Of a stretch of 64,000 nucleotides of DNA, positions 33,231 to 42,562 are shown piece by piece. The notes under the pieces were generated by a model. The model saw nothing but the letters and a program-made list of their open reading frames with translations. It searched no databases and was not told the origin of the DNA. Source of the stretch: Fructobacillus parabroussonetiae. GTDB taxonomy: Bacteria; Bacillota; Bacilli; Lactobacillales; Lactobacillaceae. The stretch is from positions 62,001 through 126,000 of the forward strand of contig NZ_JAAMFL010000003.1 in assembly GCF_018437265.1 (NCBI RefSeq). The letters are read 5' to 3'. Made by a program: the position numbers and the translations under genes. Positions within the stretch are counted from its first letter, which is position 1, and every line of letters starts with the position of its first letter.

Positions 33231-33983
33231 ATGACAGCAGGCAAGGAAGAACGCTTACAAAAAGTCATTGCTCAAGCGGGTATTGCCTCACGACGGGCAG
33301 CTGAGAAGTTAATCTTAGAGGGGCGTGTGGCGGTTAATGGGCAACAAGTTTCAAAGCTTGGGACCAAGGTAACGTCCGCCGACGAAGTCAAGGTGGACGG
33401 CGTGCCACTCGATGGCTCGGAAAAGAAGGTCTATTACCTCCTAAACAAGCCACGTGGGGTGGTTACAACGGCATCCGACGATAAAGGACGGCAGACGGTG
33501 GTTGATTTGTTAACCGATGTTGACGCCCGAGTTTATCCCGTGGGCCGCTTGGACTATGACACGACGGGCGCTTTGATCATGACCAACGATGGGGAATTGG
33601 CCAACCAGCTCATGCACCCGAAGGGCAAGGTCGACAAGGTTTATACGGCCAAGGTCAAGGGCATTGCGAACTTGGCTGATTTGGCACCCTTAAAGCGTGG
33701 TATTATGCTGAATGGGAAGAAGACCGCACCGGCCCGTGTTGCCATTGAAAAAGTCGATCAGGACCGCAAGGTTTCCTTTATCACGTTGACGATCCACGAA
33801 GGACGCAACCACCAGGTAAAGGATATGCTGCAAAAAGTCGGCTATCCGGTCGACAAGTTACGTCGTGACCGTTATGCCTTCTTAGATTTGTTGGGCTTGC
33901 AGGCCGGCGATTACCGGGACCTGTCACACGATGAAGTGAAGCGACTAAAGAACGGGGATTACCGTTACCTTCGTCGGAAGTAG
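33231..33983 (+). CDS. rluB: 23S rRNA pseudouridine synthase, RluB/RsuA family
   Basis: 250 residues. S4 domain (about 7-65: LQKVIAQAGIASRRAAEKLI) and the catalytic motif GRLDYDTTGALIMTNDG with the active Asp (about 104). It isomerises uridine in 23S rRNA. Placed right after scpB as in Bacillus. Terminator at 33998. Confidence 0.93.
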   Translation: MTAGKEERLQKVIAQAGIASRRAAEKLILEGRVAVNGQQVSKLGTKVTSADEVKVDGVPLDGSEKKVYYLLNKPRGVVTTASDDKGRQTVVDLLTDVDARVYPVGRLDYDTTGALIMTNDGELANQLMHPKGKVDKVYTAKVKGIANLADLAPLKRGIMLNGKKTAPARVAIEKVDQDRKVSFITLTIHEGRNHQVKDMLQKVGYPVDKLRRDRYAFLDLLGLQAGDYRDLSHDEVKRLKNGDYRYLRRK

Positions 33984-33997
33984 TTAAGAGTACAAAT

Positions 33998-34019
33998 GGG
34001 CATAAATATGCCTTTTTTT
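33998..34019 (+). terminator. Terminator of the xerD-rluB operon
   Basis: GGCATA/TATGCC with a short loop, then seven T. Confidence 0.8.
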
Positions 34020-34068
34020 CTTGCACTTTTATTTGCCTGTGCTAAACTAGAAAACGTTCAATTGAATA

Positions 34069-34240
34069 GAACTTCGGGGTCGGGTGAAAATCCCAACCGG
34101 CGGTGATGCAGTCTAACTGATAAGCCCGCGACCTGCTTTTGCAGCTGATTTGGTGAGAATCCAGAGCCGACCGTACAGTCGGGTATAAAGAAGTTTAAAG
34201 ACAGTCTTTTTTTGACTGGCCTTTATTTTGCCCCGCGTGA
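34069..34240 (+). promoter_or_regulatory. FMN riboswitch (RFN element) with terminator
   Basis: RFN signature from ACTTCGGGGTCGGGTGAAAA to GAGCCGACCG, with the conserved CCAACCGGCGGTGATG and GTGAGAATCC segments (34070-34180). A terminator (AAAG-A-CAGTC/GACTG-GC-CTTT, 34197-34236) follows. FMN binding would stop transcription of ribU. Confidence 0.97.
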
Positions 34241-34280
34241 GATCAAGGCCATTTTTTTATGGTCAAAAAAGGAGTATAAA

Positions 34281-34868
34281 ATGACGAATCACGCGACAAA
34301 AAGGTTGACCATCCTCTCGGCACTGACGGCGATTTCTTTCGCTTTGACCATCTTCCCTAAGGTGGCGATTCTGCCGGCAGCATCCTTTTTAAAGATTGAC
34401 TTTTCCATCGTGCCAGCCTTCTTAGCCTTTAGCTGGTACGGTCTGGGATCAGCTAGCCTGCTCTTAGTTGTGCGAACCCTCTTAAAACTCGTTTTGTTTA
34501 ACGAGGGGGTGAACACTTACATTGGCATGCCGATGAACTTTCTGGTTGCCTGGGCCTTTCTTTTGGCCTATGCCATCACGATTGAGCTACCCGGTATTAA
34601 GCCGGCCCGTCCGATCATTAAAAAAGTCATCGGCTTTCTATTGGCAACCGCCTTCATGACGGTAGTGGCCATTGTTGTCAACCTGGTATGGGGCATTCCG
34701 CTCTATTCCTCTTTGGCACATTTTGACATCGCCAAGTTTATCGGGGTCGGTGTTTACCTTTGGGGAATGGTGCTGCCCTTTAACTTGATTGAGGGATTGG
34801 TTTGGGCCCTTGCCAGTCTGGCTGTGGCCAAAGCATTGGCACCTTTTAAGAAAACGTTGCGACCTTAA
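34281..34868 (+). CDS. ribU: Riboflavin ECF transporter S component
   Basis: 195 residues from the ATG at 34281 (AAAGGAG); the longer frame would start inside the riboswitch terminator. Six membrane segments. RibU-like ATKRLTILSALTAISFALTIFP and the AAAFMTVVAI-type late segments are seen. It captures riboflavin and works with a shared ECF energising module outside the window. Controlled by the FMN riboswitch. Confidence 0.93.
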   Translation: MTNHATKRLTILSALTAISFALTIFPKVAILPAASFLKIDFSIVPAFLAFSWYGLGSASLLLVVRTLLKLVLFNEGVNTYIGMPMNFLVAWAFLLAYAITIELPGIKPARPIIKKVIGFLLATAFMTVVAIVVNLVWGIPLYSSLAHFDIAKFIGVGVYLWGMVLPFNLIEGLVWALASLAVAKALAPFKKTLRP

Positions 34869-34938
34869 GAAAAGGTTATTAAACGGGTGGGCCGATTCGT
34901 GTTAGACTAAAAATACGAAGAAATTGGAGGCATACCCA

Positions 34939-35442
34939 ATGAATAACGAAGGTGCAGTTCTTTCACGAAAGAACCGATTTGACGGACCTAAAAAAGAAAA
35001 GAAGCAAGGCGAAGAGAAGAACTACGGTGGTTTATTAGTTTTCTTGGTCTTCTTGTCCATGTTTTTGCTGGCATCAGCGCCAGTTTATGGCATGGTGAAG
35101 AACCAGCCAAAGTTGACCAAGTCAACGACGACAGCAACGAGCACGAAATCATCAAGTAGCAAGAGTGCTGCAAAGGCATCATCTTCTGCTTCTTCTGATT
35201 CAAGTGCGATGGCACAGTCATCGTCTGATTCGATGAGCTCATCAACGGCCGCAACGTCGTCTGATAACCAAGATGCAGCCGCAACGGCCAACGCCGACAC
35301 GGCGGTTTTGGCAGCAGGACAAACCCTGTATAACTTCGCCATTACCCACAATACTTCACCTGCTAACATTGTGAATTTGAACCCTGGTTTGACGGTTCAA
35401 AACTACTCACAGTACGCAGGCCAATTATTGAAGATTAAGTAA
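34939..35442 (+). CDS. Membrane-anchored LysM-domain protein
   Basis: 167 residues from the ATG at 34939 (GGAGG). Cytoplasmic basic head, one membrane segment (about 34-54), a Ser/Thr/Ala-rich linker (about 60-115) and a C-terminal LysM-like domain (AGQTLYNFAITHNTSPANIVNLN, about 122-167). It should bind peptidoglycan outside the membrane. It lies just upstream of cmk, a common lactobacillar arrangement. Confidence 0.85.
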   Translation: MNNEGAVLSRKNRFDGPKKEKKQGEEKNYGGLLVFLVFLSMFLLASAPVYGMVKNQPKLTKSTTTATSTKSSSSKSAAKASSSASSDSSAMAQSSSDSMSSSTAATSSDNQDAAATANADTAVLAAGQTLYNFAITHNTSPANIVNLNPGLTVQNYSQYAGQLLKIK

Positions 35443-35462
35443 TTGAAAGTAGTAAATGAATC

Positions 35463-36143
35463 ATGACAAAACCCGCTTTTTTCCAAGTTGCCATTGATGG
35501 CCCAGCTTCCGCTGGTAAATCAACCATTGCTAAGATTTTGGCTAGCCAGCTCCACTTTGTATACGTGGACACAGGGGCCATGTATCGAGCAGTGACGGTT
35601 GCGGCGAAGAAGGCGGGTCTTTCTTATGGCGATGAGGCCGGGATTACGGCTCTGTTGCCAACGATCCAAATCGACTTTGAACCAGGGCAACCCGTCCAAA
35701 AAGTTTTCTTGAACGGTGAAGAGGTGACGGAAGCGATTCGGTCAACCGAGGTAACCAACAACGTTTCCCTCGTGTCGTCATACGGCGCCGTTCGTTCCGA
35801 CATGGTGGAAAAGCAACGAGCCATGACGGAAAAGAACCCGGTGATCATGGACGGTCGTGACATCGGGACAACCGTTTTGCCAAATGCGCAGGTCAAGATT
35901 TTTCTGATTGCTTCCGTTGATGAGCGTGCGGCTCGTCGCTATAAGGAAAATAAGGAAAAGGGCATGAAAGTCGACCTTGAAACCTTAAAGGATGAAATTA
36001 AGGCCCGCGATTATAAGGATTCACACCGCGCTATTTCACCATTGACCAAGGCGGCTGATGCGATTGAAGTCGATACGACTGGCATCGGTATTGATGAAGT
36101 GGTGGCAAAAATTAAAAAAATTATCGAAGAGCACCAGGCATAA
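35463..36143 (+). CDS. cmk: Cytidylate kinase
   Basis: 226 residues. P-loop [10 protein letters not shown] (about 11-20), VDTGAMYRA and [11 protein letters not shown] (CMP and lid motifs), full length. It phosphorylates CMP and dCMP. Its stop codon lies in the loop of the terminator at 36130-36157. rpsA follows. Confidence 0.96.
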   Translation: MTKPAFFQVAIDGPASAGKSTIAKILASQLHFVYVDTGAMYRAVTVAAKKAGLSYGDEAGITALLPTIQIDFEPGQPVQKVFLNGEEVTEAIRSTEVTNNVSLVSSYGAVRSDMVEKQRAMTEKNPVIMDGRDIGTTVLPNAQVKIFLIASVDERAARRYKENKEKGMKVDLETLKDEIKARDYKDSHRAISPLTKAADAIEVDTTGIGIDEVVAKIKKIIEEHQA

Positions 36144-36157
36144 GCCGGTGCTTTTTT
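36130..36157 (+). terminator. Terminator of cmk, overlapping the gene end
   Basis: AGCACC-A-GGC / GCC-GGTGCT, with the TAA in the loop, then six T. Confidence 0.85.
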
Positions 36158-36342
36158 CTTGCGGTCAACGGGGCTTTCCTGCTAAAATAGTAGTAATAAG
36201 TGTGTGTTTACGTTTTCTTTTGTCTTTTAAGCAAAGAAGATGAAGGGGCGCTCTGTATTTTTTTCTAAATAATACTAGGAAAAAAGGGGGAGCTCTGATA
36301 AAATACTCTTATAAGTGTAAATGTAGGAGGACGTTTGACGTC

Positions 36343-37533
36343 ATGAATGATACTAACAGCGAATTACTAGCAGCTCTGGAAAGTGCTGATCAAATTAAGG
36401 TGGGCGATGTCGTAACTGGTGAAGTTTTGGCCATCGACAACGATAACCAAGCAGTTATCGGTTTGCATACCGGAGAAGAAGGAGTTGTGCCAGCGCGTGA
36501 GTATTCTGACGACCGTAGCGTTAACTTGGCCGACGACTTGAAGGTCGGAGACTCAATCGAAACGGTTGTTGTTTCGAACGTAACGTCTGACAAGGAAGGG
36601 GTTGCATACCTCTTGTCAAAGAAGCGTTTGGAAGCACGCAAGGCATGGGAAAAGCTCTCATTTGCTGAAGGTGACGTTGTTGACGCCACTGTATTGAACG
36701 CCGTTCGCGGTGGTTTGATTGTTGACGTTGCAGGAATCCGTGGATTCGTGCCAGCTTCTATGGTTGCCGAACGATTCGTTTCTGACTTGAACCAATTCAA
36801 GGGTCAAGACATCAAGGCCGAAGTGATCGAAATCGATCCTGCTAAGGCTCGTTTGATCTTGTCACGTAAGGCTGTTGCAGCCCAAGAACGTGCTGAAAAG
36901 TTGCAAGAAGCCTTCTCACGCTTGGCCGTTGGCGAAGTTGTTGAAGGAACGGTTGCTCGTTTGACTGACTTCGGTGCCTTTGTTGACTTGGGCGGCGTTG
37001 ATGGTTTGGTTCACGTTTCAGAAATCTCACACGACCGTGTGAAGAACCCAGCTGACGTTTTGTCAAAGGGTGAAAAGGTTAACGTTAAGATTTTGGCCTT
37101 GGACACTGAACGTGGCCGCATCTCATTGTCAATCAAGGCAACACAGCCTGGACCATGGGACGAAGTTGCTGAAAAGGCACCTGCTGGTACTGTTCTTGAA
37201 GGAACGGTTAAGCGTGTCAAGGACTTCGGTGCATTCGTTGAAATCTTCCCTGGTATTGAAGGTTTGGTTCACGTTTCACAAATTTCACACAAGCGTGTTG
37301 AAAACCCAGCTGACGTTTTGAAGTCAGGTGACAAGGTGAAGGTACAGGTCTTGGACGTTAAGCCACAAGAAGAACGTATCTCATTGTCAATGAAGGCTTT
37401 GGAAGAAAAGCCTGCTAACAAGCGTGAAGATCACGAAGGTTCAAACGGTGCTTCACGTGCCGATGTTGCAGCTTACCAACAAGACGATGAAGGTGCCGCT
37501 ACTTTGGGTGACATCTTCGGCGACAAGTTGTAA
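36343..37533 (+). CDS. rpsA: 30S ribosomal protein S1
   Basis: 396 residues with four S1 domains (about 18-90, 105-172, 190-260, 275-345), the short Gram-positive form. Repeated signatures are GAFVDLGGVDGLVHVSEISHDRV and GAFVEIFPGIEGLVHVSQISH. AGGAGG precedes the start. It helps mRNA binding in translation. Confidence 0.95.
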   Translation: MNDTNSELLAALESADQIKVGDVVTGEVLAIDNDNQAVIGLHTGEEGVVPAREYSDDRSVNLADDLKVGDSIETVVVSNVTSDKEGVAYLLSKKRLEARKAWEKLSFAEGDVVDATVLNAVRGGLIVDVAGIRGFVPASMVAERFVSDLNQFKGQDIKAEVIEIDPAKARLILSRKAVAAQERAEKLQEAFSRLAVGEVVEGTVARLTDFGAFVDLGGVDGLVHVSEISHDRVKNPADVLSKGEKVNVKILALDTERGRISLSIKATQPGPWDEVAEKAPAGTVLEGTVKRVKDFGAFVEIFPGIEGLVHVSQISHKRVENPADVLKSGDKVKVQVLDVKPQEERISLSMKALEEKPANKREDHEGSNGASRADVAAYQQDDEGAATLGDIFGDKL

Positions 37534-37541
37534 GATGACAT

Positions 37542-37569
37542 AAAAAGGCTGGCTTGCCAGTCTTTTTTT
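37542..37569 (+). terminator. Terminator of rpsA
   Basis: AAAAAGGCTGGC / GCCAGTCTTTTT with a two-base loop and T-run. Confidence 0.88.
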
Positions 37570-37591
37570 ATTGAAAAGAAAGGAGCAGATT

Positions 37592-38902
37592 ATGGCAGCA
37601 CCAGTTGTAGCTGTTGTCGGCCGACCAAATGTCGGTAAGTCAACGCTCTTTAACCGAATCGTTGGAGAACGAATGGCCATTGTCGAAGACATGCCAGGAG
37701 TGACTCGTGACCGTTTATATGCTCGAGCAGAATGGTTGAACTATGACTTTCGCGTCATTGATACGGGTGGATTGGAAATGGGGAACGCGCCGTTTCTGAC
37801 TGAAATCCGTGGCCAGGTCGAGGTCGCCATTGATGAAGCTGACGTTATCGTCATGGTCGTATCTGGCCGTGAAGGGCTGACTGCTGATGACCAGGCGGTT
37901 GCGAACTTGTTGTATGGTTCGGACAAACCAGTTGTTTTAGCGGTTAACAAAGTCGATAACCCCGAAATGCGGGCGGATATCTATGACTTTTATTCACTCG
38001 GATTAGGCGATCCGTACCCAGTTTCTGGTTCTCACGGAATCGGCTTGGGTGATGTGTTAGACCAAGTCGTGAAGCATTTTCCTGATGAAGCGGCCGTTCA
38101 AGATGATGAAGCCGTGCGTTTTTCCATCATTGGTCGACCAAACGTTGGCAAGTCATCCATCGTCAACGCCATTTTGGGTGAAGATCGAATGATCGTGTCA
38201 AACGTCGAGGGAACGACTCGTGACGCAATTGATACGCGCTTTATGACAGCGGAAGGCGACGAGTTTGTCATGGTCGATACCGCCGGTATTCGTAAGCGAG
38301 GCAAAGTTTACGAAAACACGGAAAAGTATTCCGTTATGCGTGCCATGAAGGCCATTGACGACTCCGAAGTTGTTTTGATGGTCTTGGATGCCGAAACGGG
38401 GATTCGTGAGCAGGATACGCACGTCGCTGGTTATGCACACGATGCGGGAAAGGCCCTTGTCATCGTTGTCAACAAGTGGGACGCGATTGAAAAAGACACG
38501 CACACGATGCAAGACTTTGAAAACATCATTCGTGATCGCTTTAAGTTCTTGGATTATGCACCAATTGTCTTTGTATCGGCGAAAACCAAGCAACGCTTGG
38601 ATCGCTTGCCAGATTTGATTCTTTCGGTTAACGAAAACCACCAGAAGCGAATCTCTTCATCCATGTTAAACGATGTGTTGATGGATGCTTTGGCAACCAA
38701 CCCAGCACCTTCTGATAACGGCCGTCGTCTGCGTGTTTACTATGCGACCCAAGTCGCGGTTGCACCACCAACGATTGTTGTCTTTGTCAACGACGTTGAA
38801 TTGATGCACTTTTCTTATCAACGTTTCCTGGAAAATCAGATTCGCTCCGCTTTTGACTTCTCAGGTACGCCAATCAAGCTAATTATCCGACAGCGGAAGT
38901 AA
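37592..38902 (+). CDS. der: Ribosome-assembly GTPase Der (EngA)
   Basis: 436 residues from the ATG at 37592 (AAAGGAG). Two tandem G domains, each with GRPNVGKS (about residues 9 and 182), DTGG and DTAG G3 motifs and NKVD/NKWD G4 motifs, followed by a KH-like C-terminus (about 360-436). Essential in 50S assembly. Confidence 0.97.
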   Translation: MAAPVVAVVGRPNVGKSTLFNRIVGERMAIVEDMPGVTRDRLYARAEWLNYDFRVIDTGGLEMGNAPFLTEIRGQVEVAIDEADVIVMVVSGREGLTADDQAVANLLYGSDKPVVLAVNKVDNPEMRADIYDFYSLGLGDPYPVSGSHGIGLGDVLDQVVKHFPDEAAVQDDEAVRFSIIGRPNVGKSSIVNAILGEDRMIVSNVEGTTRDAIDTRFMTAEGDEFVMVDTAGIRKRGKVYENTEKYSVMRAMKAIDDSEVVLMVLDAETGIREQDTHVAGYAHDAGKALVIVVNKWDAIEKDTHTMQDFENIIRDRFKFLDYAPIVFVSAKTKQRLDRLPDLILSVNENHQKRISSSMLNDVLMDALATNPAPSDNGRRLRVYYATQVAVAPPTIVVFVNDVELMHFSYQRFLENQIRSAFDFSGTPIKLIIRQRK

Positions 38903-39083
38903 TTTTGCTCTAGAAGTCGATTAAATTCAGGTTTCAAGTATTAAATTCACGTTTTTTCCTACACATTTTAATTTAGTTGTGCTAAGCTTGTCATATGGAA
39001 GTTGCTACGGTAGCGTTCCCAGCCTGCTAACGGTTGTCACGTTGACAGGTATTCTAAATTAATTTTTTGCAAGGAGATTAGGA

Positions 39084-39359
39084 ATGGCAAACAAGCAAGA
39101 ATTGATCGACTCAGTCGCAATGAAGACTGGTTTAACTAAGAAGGATGCTGATAAGGCTGTTGCAGCCGTATTGTCATCAATTGAAGACGCTTTGAAGAAG
39201 GGCGAAAAGGTTCAATTGATTGGCTTTGGTAACTTCGAAGTTCGTGAACGTGCAGCCCGTAAGGGACGCAACCCACAAACGAAGGAAGAAATCCAAATTC
39301 CTGCATCAAAGGTTCCTGCATTCAAGCCTGGTAAGGCATTGAAGGAAGCAGTTAAGTAA
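39084..39359 (+). CDS. hup: DNA-binding protein HU
   Basis: 91 residues, full length. [20 protein letters not shown] start and the beta-arm [19 protein letters not shown] are typical. It bends and compacts DNA. AAGGAG precedes the start. The 180-base upstream region has no gene and probably holds its promoter. Confidence 0.97.
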   Translation: MANKQELIDSVAMKTGLTKKDADKAVAAVLSSIEDALKKGEKVQLIGFGNFEVRERAARKGRNPQTKEEIQIPASKVPAFKPGKALKEAVK

Positions 39360-39367
39360 AACCTTCT

Positions 39368-39394
39368 AAAAACACCCTCCGGGGTGTTTTTTTT
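39368..39394 (+). terminator. Terminator of hup
   Basis: AAAACACCC/GGGGTGTTTT with a three-base loop and T-run. Confidence 0.9.
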
Positions 39395-39431
39395 GTTGTT
39401 TACAAAACCCTTGTGAATATTCGTGAAGTTG

Positions 39432-39459
39432 TTGACAAACTTTGTTACGATTGTATAAT
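39432..39459 (+). promoter_or_regulatory. Promoter of nox
   Basis: TTGACA (39432-39437), 16 bases, TATAAT (39454-39459). About 45 bases before the nox ATG, so the ATG at 39503 is the likely start. Confidence 0.85.
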
Positions 39460-39502
39460 TAAATTAACAAATGTAATGAAAGCATACCAAAAGGAGTTTT
39501 TC

Positions 39503-40843
39503 ATGAAAGTAGCAGTGATTGGTGCAACACACGCCGGCGTTTTCGCCGCTAAGCAGATTAAGGCGGAACATCCTGACGCAGAGATCGACGTATTTGAAAA
39601 GAACCAAACGGTTTCTTTCCTTTCATGTGGTATCGCGCTTTGGATTGGTAATCATGTTTCATCACCAGAAAAGATGTTTTATGAGTCACCCGAATCATTG
39701 AATGCCCAAGGCATTACGATGCATATGGGAACCGAAGTGGTGGAGGCCGATTTGGCTGCTAAGCACTTGGTATACCAAGACTTGGACTCGAACAAGAAGA
39801 AGGCTGCTGATTACGATAAGTTTGTCATCACAACCGGTTCAAAGGCGATTAAGCCGAACTTGCCTGGTATCTACTCTGACAAAGTCTTTGATTCAAAAAA
39901 CTGGGATAATGCCAATGATTTGAAAAAGGTCACGGGCGACATCAAGTCAGCCATCGTGATTGGTGCGGGTTATATCGGAGCTGAGTTGGCCGAACAGTTG
40001 TCTGTAAACGACAAGCAGGTGACGTTGATTGATGGCCTGGACCGCGTCTTGGCTAAGAACACGTCAGCCGACTTTTCACGGGTCTTTGAAGATGCCTATC
40101 AAGCACACGGTGTGCAGCTTGCCTTAAACCAAATGGTTGAATCATTTGAGGAAACGGACAAGGGCATCAAGGTGAATACGGATAAGGGCTCTTATGAAGC
40201 CGATATCGCCATCTTAGGCATTGGATTCTTACCAAACACGGTGCTCTTTAAGGGGCAGGTTAAGATGCTTTCAAACGGTGCTATTGAAACCAATGAATAC
40301 ATGGAAACCTCCGTTTCTGGTGTCTTTGCGGCGGGTGATGCGGCGACGGTCTTTTACAATCCAACGGGCCGTTATGACTACATCCCATTGGCAACCAATG
40401 CGGTCCGCCAAGGTGTCCTTGTTGGTAAAAACATCGAAAAGAACACGGTTGCTTACCAAGGAACCCAAGCAACTTCTGCCGTGGAACTTTACGACTTGGC
40501 CTACGCAGCAACCGGTCTGACGGTTGAAGCCGCAGCTGCTAAGGGCGTTGATGCCGAAACGGTGACGATTAAAGAAGATTACCGACCAGACTTTATGTTG
40601 TCCACAACGCCGGTCCAGGCATCGTTGACTTGGGAGAAGGGGACAAAGCGGATTGTTGGTGCCGCCTTCTTGTCAAAGCACGACATCTCGCAGGCAGCAA
40701 ACGTTGTGTCACTAGCCATTGAGAACAAGATGACGATTGACCAATTGGCCATGACGGACTTTTTCTTCCAGCCTAACTTCGGGCAGCCAATTAACTACGT
40801 TTCTTCCGTTGCCATGGCAGCGGCTGCCAAGGCAGCAAAGTAA
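39503..40843 (+). CDS. nox: NADH oxidase (water-forming type)
   Basis: 446 residues from the ATG at 39503 (AAGGAG). Pyridine nucleotide-disulfide oxidoreductase fold. FAD motif VIGATHAGVFAAK at the N-terminus, single redox Cys in SFLSCGIALW (Cys42), NAD motif IGAGYIGAELAE (about 155), FAD site VFAAGDAA (about 275). The single cysteine and length match the four-electron NADH oxidases that regenerate NAD+ with oxygen in lactic acid bacteria. Confidence 0.93.
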   Translation: MKVAVIGATHAGVFAAKQIKAEHPDAEIDVFEKNQTVSFLSCGIALWIGNHVSSPEKMFYESPESLNAQGITMHMGTEVVEADLAAKHLVYQDLDSNKKKAADYDKFVITTGSKAIKPNLPGIYSDKVFDSKNWDNANDLKKVTGDIKSAIVIGAGYIGAELAEQLSVNDKQVTLIDGLDRVLAKNTSADFSRVFEDAYQAHGVQLALNQMVESFEETDKGIKVNTDKGSYEADIAILGIGFLPNTVLFKGQVKMLSNGAIETNEYMETSVSGVFAAGDAATVFYNPTGRYDYIPLATNAVRQGVLVGKNIEKNTVAYQGTQATSAVELYDLAYAATGLTVEAAAAKGVDAETVTIKEDYRPDFMLSTTPVQASLTWEKGTKRIVGAAFLSKHDISQAANVVSLAIENKMTIDQLAMTDFFFQPNFGQPINYVSSVAMAAAAKAAK

Positions 40844-40858
40844 GTAAATGAAAACAGG

Positions 40859-40889
40859 GAAGGTCAGCACAAATGCTGGTCTTTTTTTG
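40859..40889 (+). terminator. Terminator of nox
   Basis: AGGTCAGCA/TGCTGGTCT with G-T pairs and CAAA loop, then T-run. Confidence 0.82.
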
Positions 40890-41002
40890 ATTTAACAAAT
40901 GGTCCAATGAAGACTACAATGAGGGTAAAGATGAGCGTTTGGTAGGCTTTTTTGAAGGAAGTTCGACCATCGTTCATTAATCGTTAAAAAAGGGGTGCTA
41001 GC

Positions 41003-41524
41003 ATGCAAGAAAATCGAAATGAACGCAATTGGTGGACAATGGCCGTCGGTGCTTTGTTCGTGATTATGGCCTTGCTGATGGTGAATCAGCCCTTGGCTTC
41101 TTTGGTTTCATTAAGTTATCTATTTGGTCTCTTAGCTTTGATTCATGCTTTTATCGTGGGTTATGAAGCCTGGACGGATCGACAATTGGCTCAGGCAAGT
41201 TCTGGCTGGTGGCTGGCCACCTTTATATTGGACCTGGTTATCGCCGTTCTCTTCCTTTTCCACTGGGTGGCCGGTGTTTCGGTGATTGGTGTCTTCTTTG
41301 CCATTTGGTTTATCTGGGATGCCATCTTTGAAATCTACATGGCTCGACTTGTTCGCCCATTGACGAAGGCGCAGTCCTTTTGGACCGTTGTGCTTGGGTT
41401 AATTTCGTTGCTCTTTGGTTTGATTTTGCTATTCTCACCAATTTTAGCTGCAACGGTGATGGTTTTGCTGATTGCCTTTTATCTTTTTGCCTTCGGTGTT
41501 TTGTTAATTGCCAGGGCTTGGTAA
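41003..41524 (+). CDS. DUF308/HdeD-family membrane protein
   Basis: 173 residues, six membrane segments in three hairpins, typical of HdeD-like DUF308 proteins (GVFFAIWFIWDAIFEI, GLISLLFGLILLFSP). The family is linked to acid stress in enterobacteria; the role here is unknown. A GGGG site precedes the ATG. Confidence 0.8.
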   Translation: MQENRNERNWWTMAVGALFVIMALLMVNQPLASLVSLSYLFGLLALIHAFIVGYEAWTDRQLAQASSGWWLATFILDLVIAVLFLFHWVAGVSVIGVFFAIWFIWDAIFEIYMARLVRPLTKAQSFWTVVLGLISLLFGLILLFSPILAATVMVLLIAFYLFAFGVLLIARAW

Positions 41525-41550
41525 TATAACCGGTTGAATCTTTTCAAATG

Positions 41551-41582
41551 AAAAGCGTCCGTTTTAAACGGACGCTTTTTTT
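41551..41582. terminator. Bidirectional terminator; LysR stop codon inside
   Basis: AAAAGCGTCCG/CGGACGCTTTT around TTTTAAA, with A-run left and T-run right. The minus-strand LysR gene ends at 41564 within the hairpin. Confidence 0.9.
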
Positions 41583-42457
41583 GTTTGAAATTCAGCGATG
41601 TAGTTGAGAATTTCTGCTTTCATCGCCTGAACAAGTGGATCGTTTTTCGCCGAGGAGTTCGTTAGGAGCCCGAGGTGTCGGAAATAGCCTTTTTCAAAGG
41701 GGTAGGCACTGACTTCACCGGACAACCTTGTTAAGGCCAGATCCGGCAGAATTCCCCAGCCAAGGTCGGCTTCCACCATGGCAAGAATCGATTGATCATC
41801 GATGGAATAATTGATGGCCTGTGGTTTGACATCTAATTCATCCAGGGCGACTTTGGTATCCGAATCATAGTCGGCACGTTGTAAAATAAAGTGTTGGCCT
41901 GAAAGATCGGACTGCGAAATCGAATGGCCGTTCTTCGGGCGAAAGTCCTTTGGTGTGAGACATTTGATTTCGTCGTCGATTAAGAAGTGGGCATCCACGT
42001 GTTGCCCGCTCTGATTGGCAGAGAAGCCTAAATCAATGCGTCCTTGGGTGACACCTTGTTCGATTTCTCGAAAGGACCCCTGGACGATCGTAATGCTCAC
42101 GTCGGGATATTGCTTTTTAAAGTGGCGAATGATGGTTGGCAGCCAGGCGATACATACCGAAGAGATGGCGCCGATTCGAAGGGTCCCGCCGGCCAGCCCG
42201 GCAATCTTGGCTGCACGGGCATGAATCTGGCGATCTTCGTTGAGCAGACGCTCGACCATTGGCAGCAATTCGTTTCCTGCTTGCGAAAGGACCATTTCGG
42301 AACGGTTGCGAATGAGCAGTGGCAGGCCCAGTTCGTTTTCCATGCTGGCAATGGCGTGAGAAACGGCAGAAGGGGTGATATGCAGCTGCTGGGCGGTCTT
42401 TTTAAAAGAGGCGGTTTCGGCAACCGAGGCAAAGATTTGGTAAGTAAAGATTTTCAT
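41564..42457 (-). CDS. LysR-family transcriptional regulator
   Basis: 297 residues. N-terminal winged HTH (about 1-60: FKKTAQQLHITPSAVSHAIASMENELGLPLL) and a periplasmic-binding-like effector domain (about 88-290). Divergent from the amino acid permease gene across 105 bases, the usual arrangement for LysR control of a neighbour. Effector unknown. Confidence 0.9.
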   Translation of the reverse strand: MKIFTYQIFASVAETASFKKTAQQLHITPSAVSHAIASMENELGLPLLIRNRSEMVLSQAGNELLPMVERLLNEDRQIHARAAKIAGLAGGTLRIGAISSVCIAWLPTIIRHFKKQYPDVSITIVQGSFREIEQGVTQGRIDLGFSANQSGQHVDAHFLIDDEIKCLTPKDFRPKNGHSISQSDLSGQHFILQRADYDSDTKVALDELDVKPQAINYSIDDQSILAMVEADLGWGILPDLALTRLSGEVSAYPFEKGYFRHLGLLTNSSAKNDPLVQAMKAEILNYIAEFQTKKASV

Positions 42458-42562
42458 AGGAACCTCGATGAATTATTTTCACTTTAAATTGAAAAGGTTT
42501 AGTTTTACTTATTTATAAAGTCAGTATAAACTACAAGAGAGGAAATGAAAAGGAGTCATCGT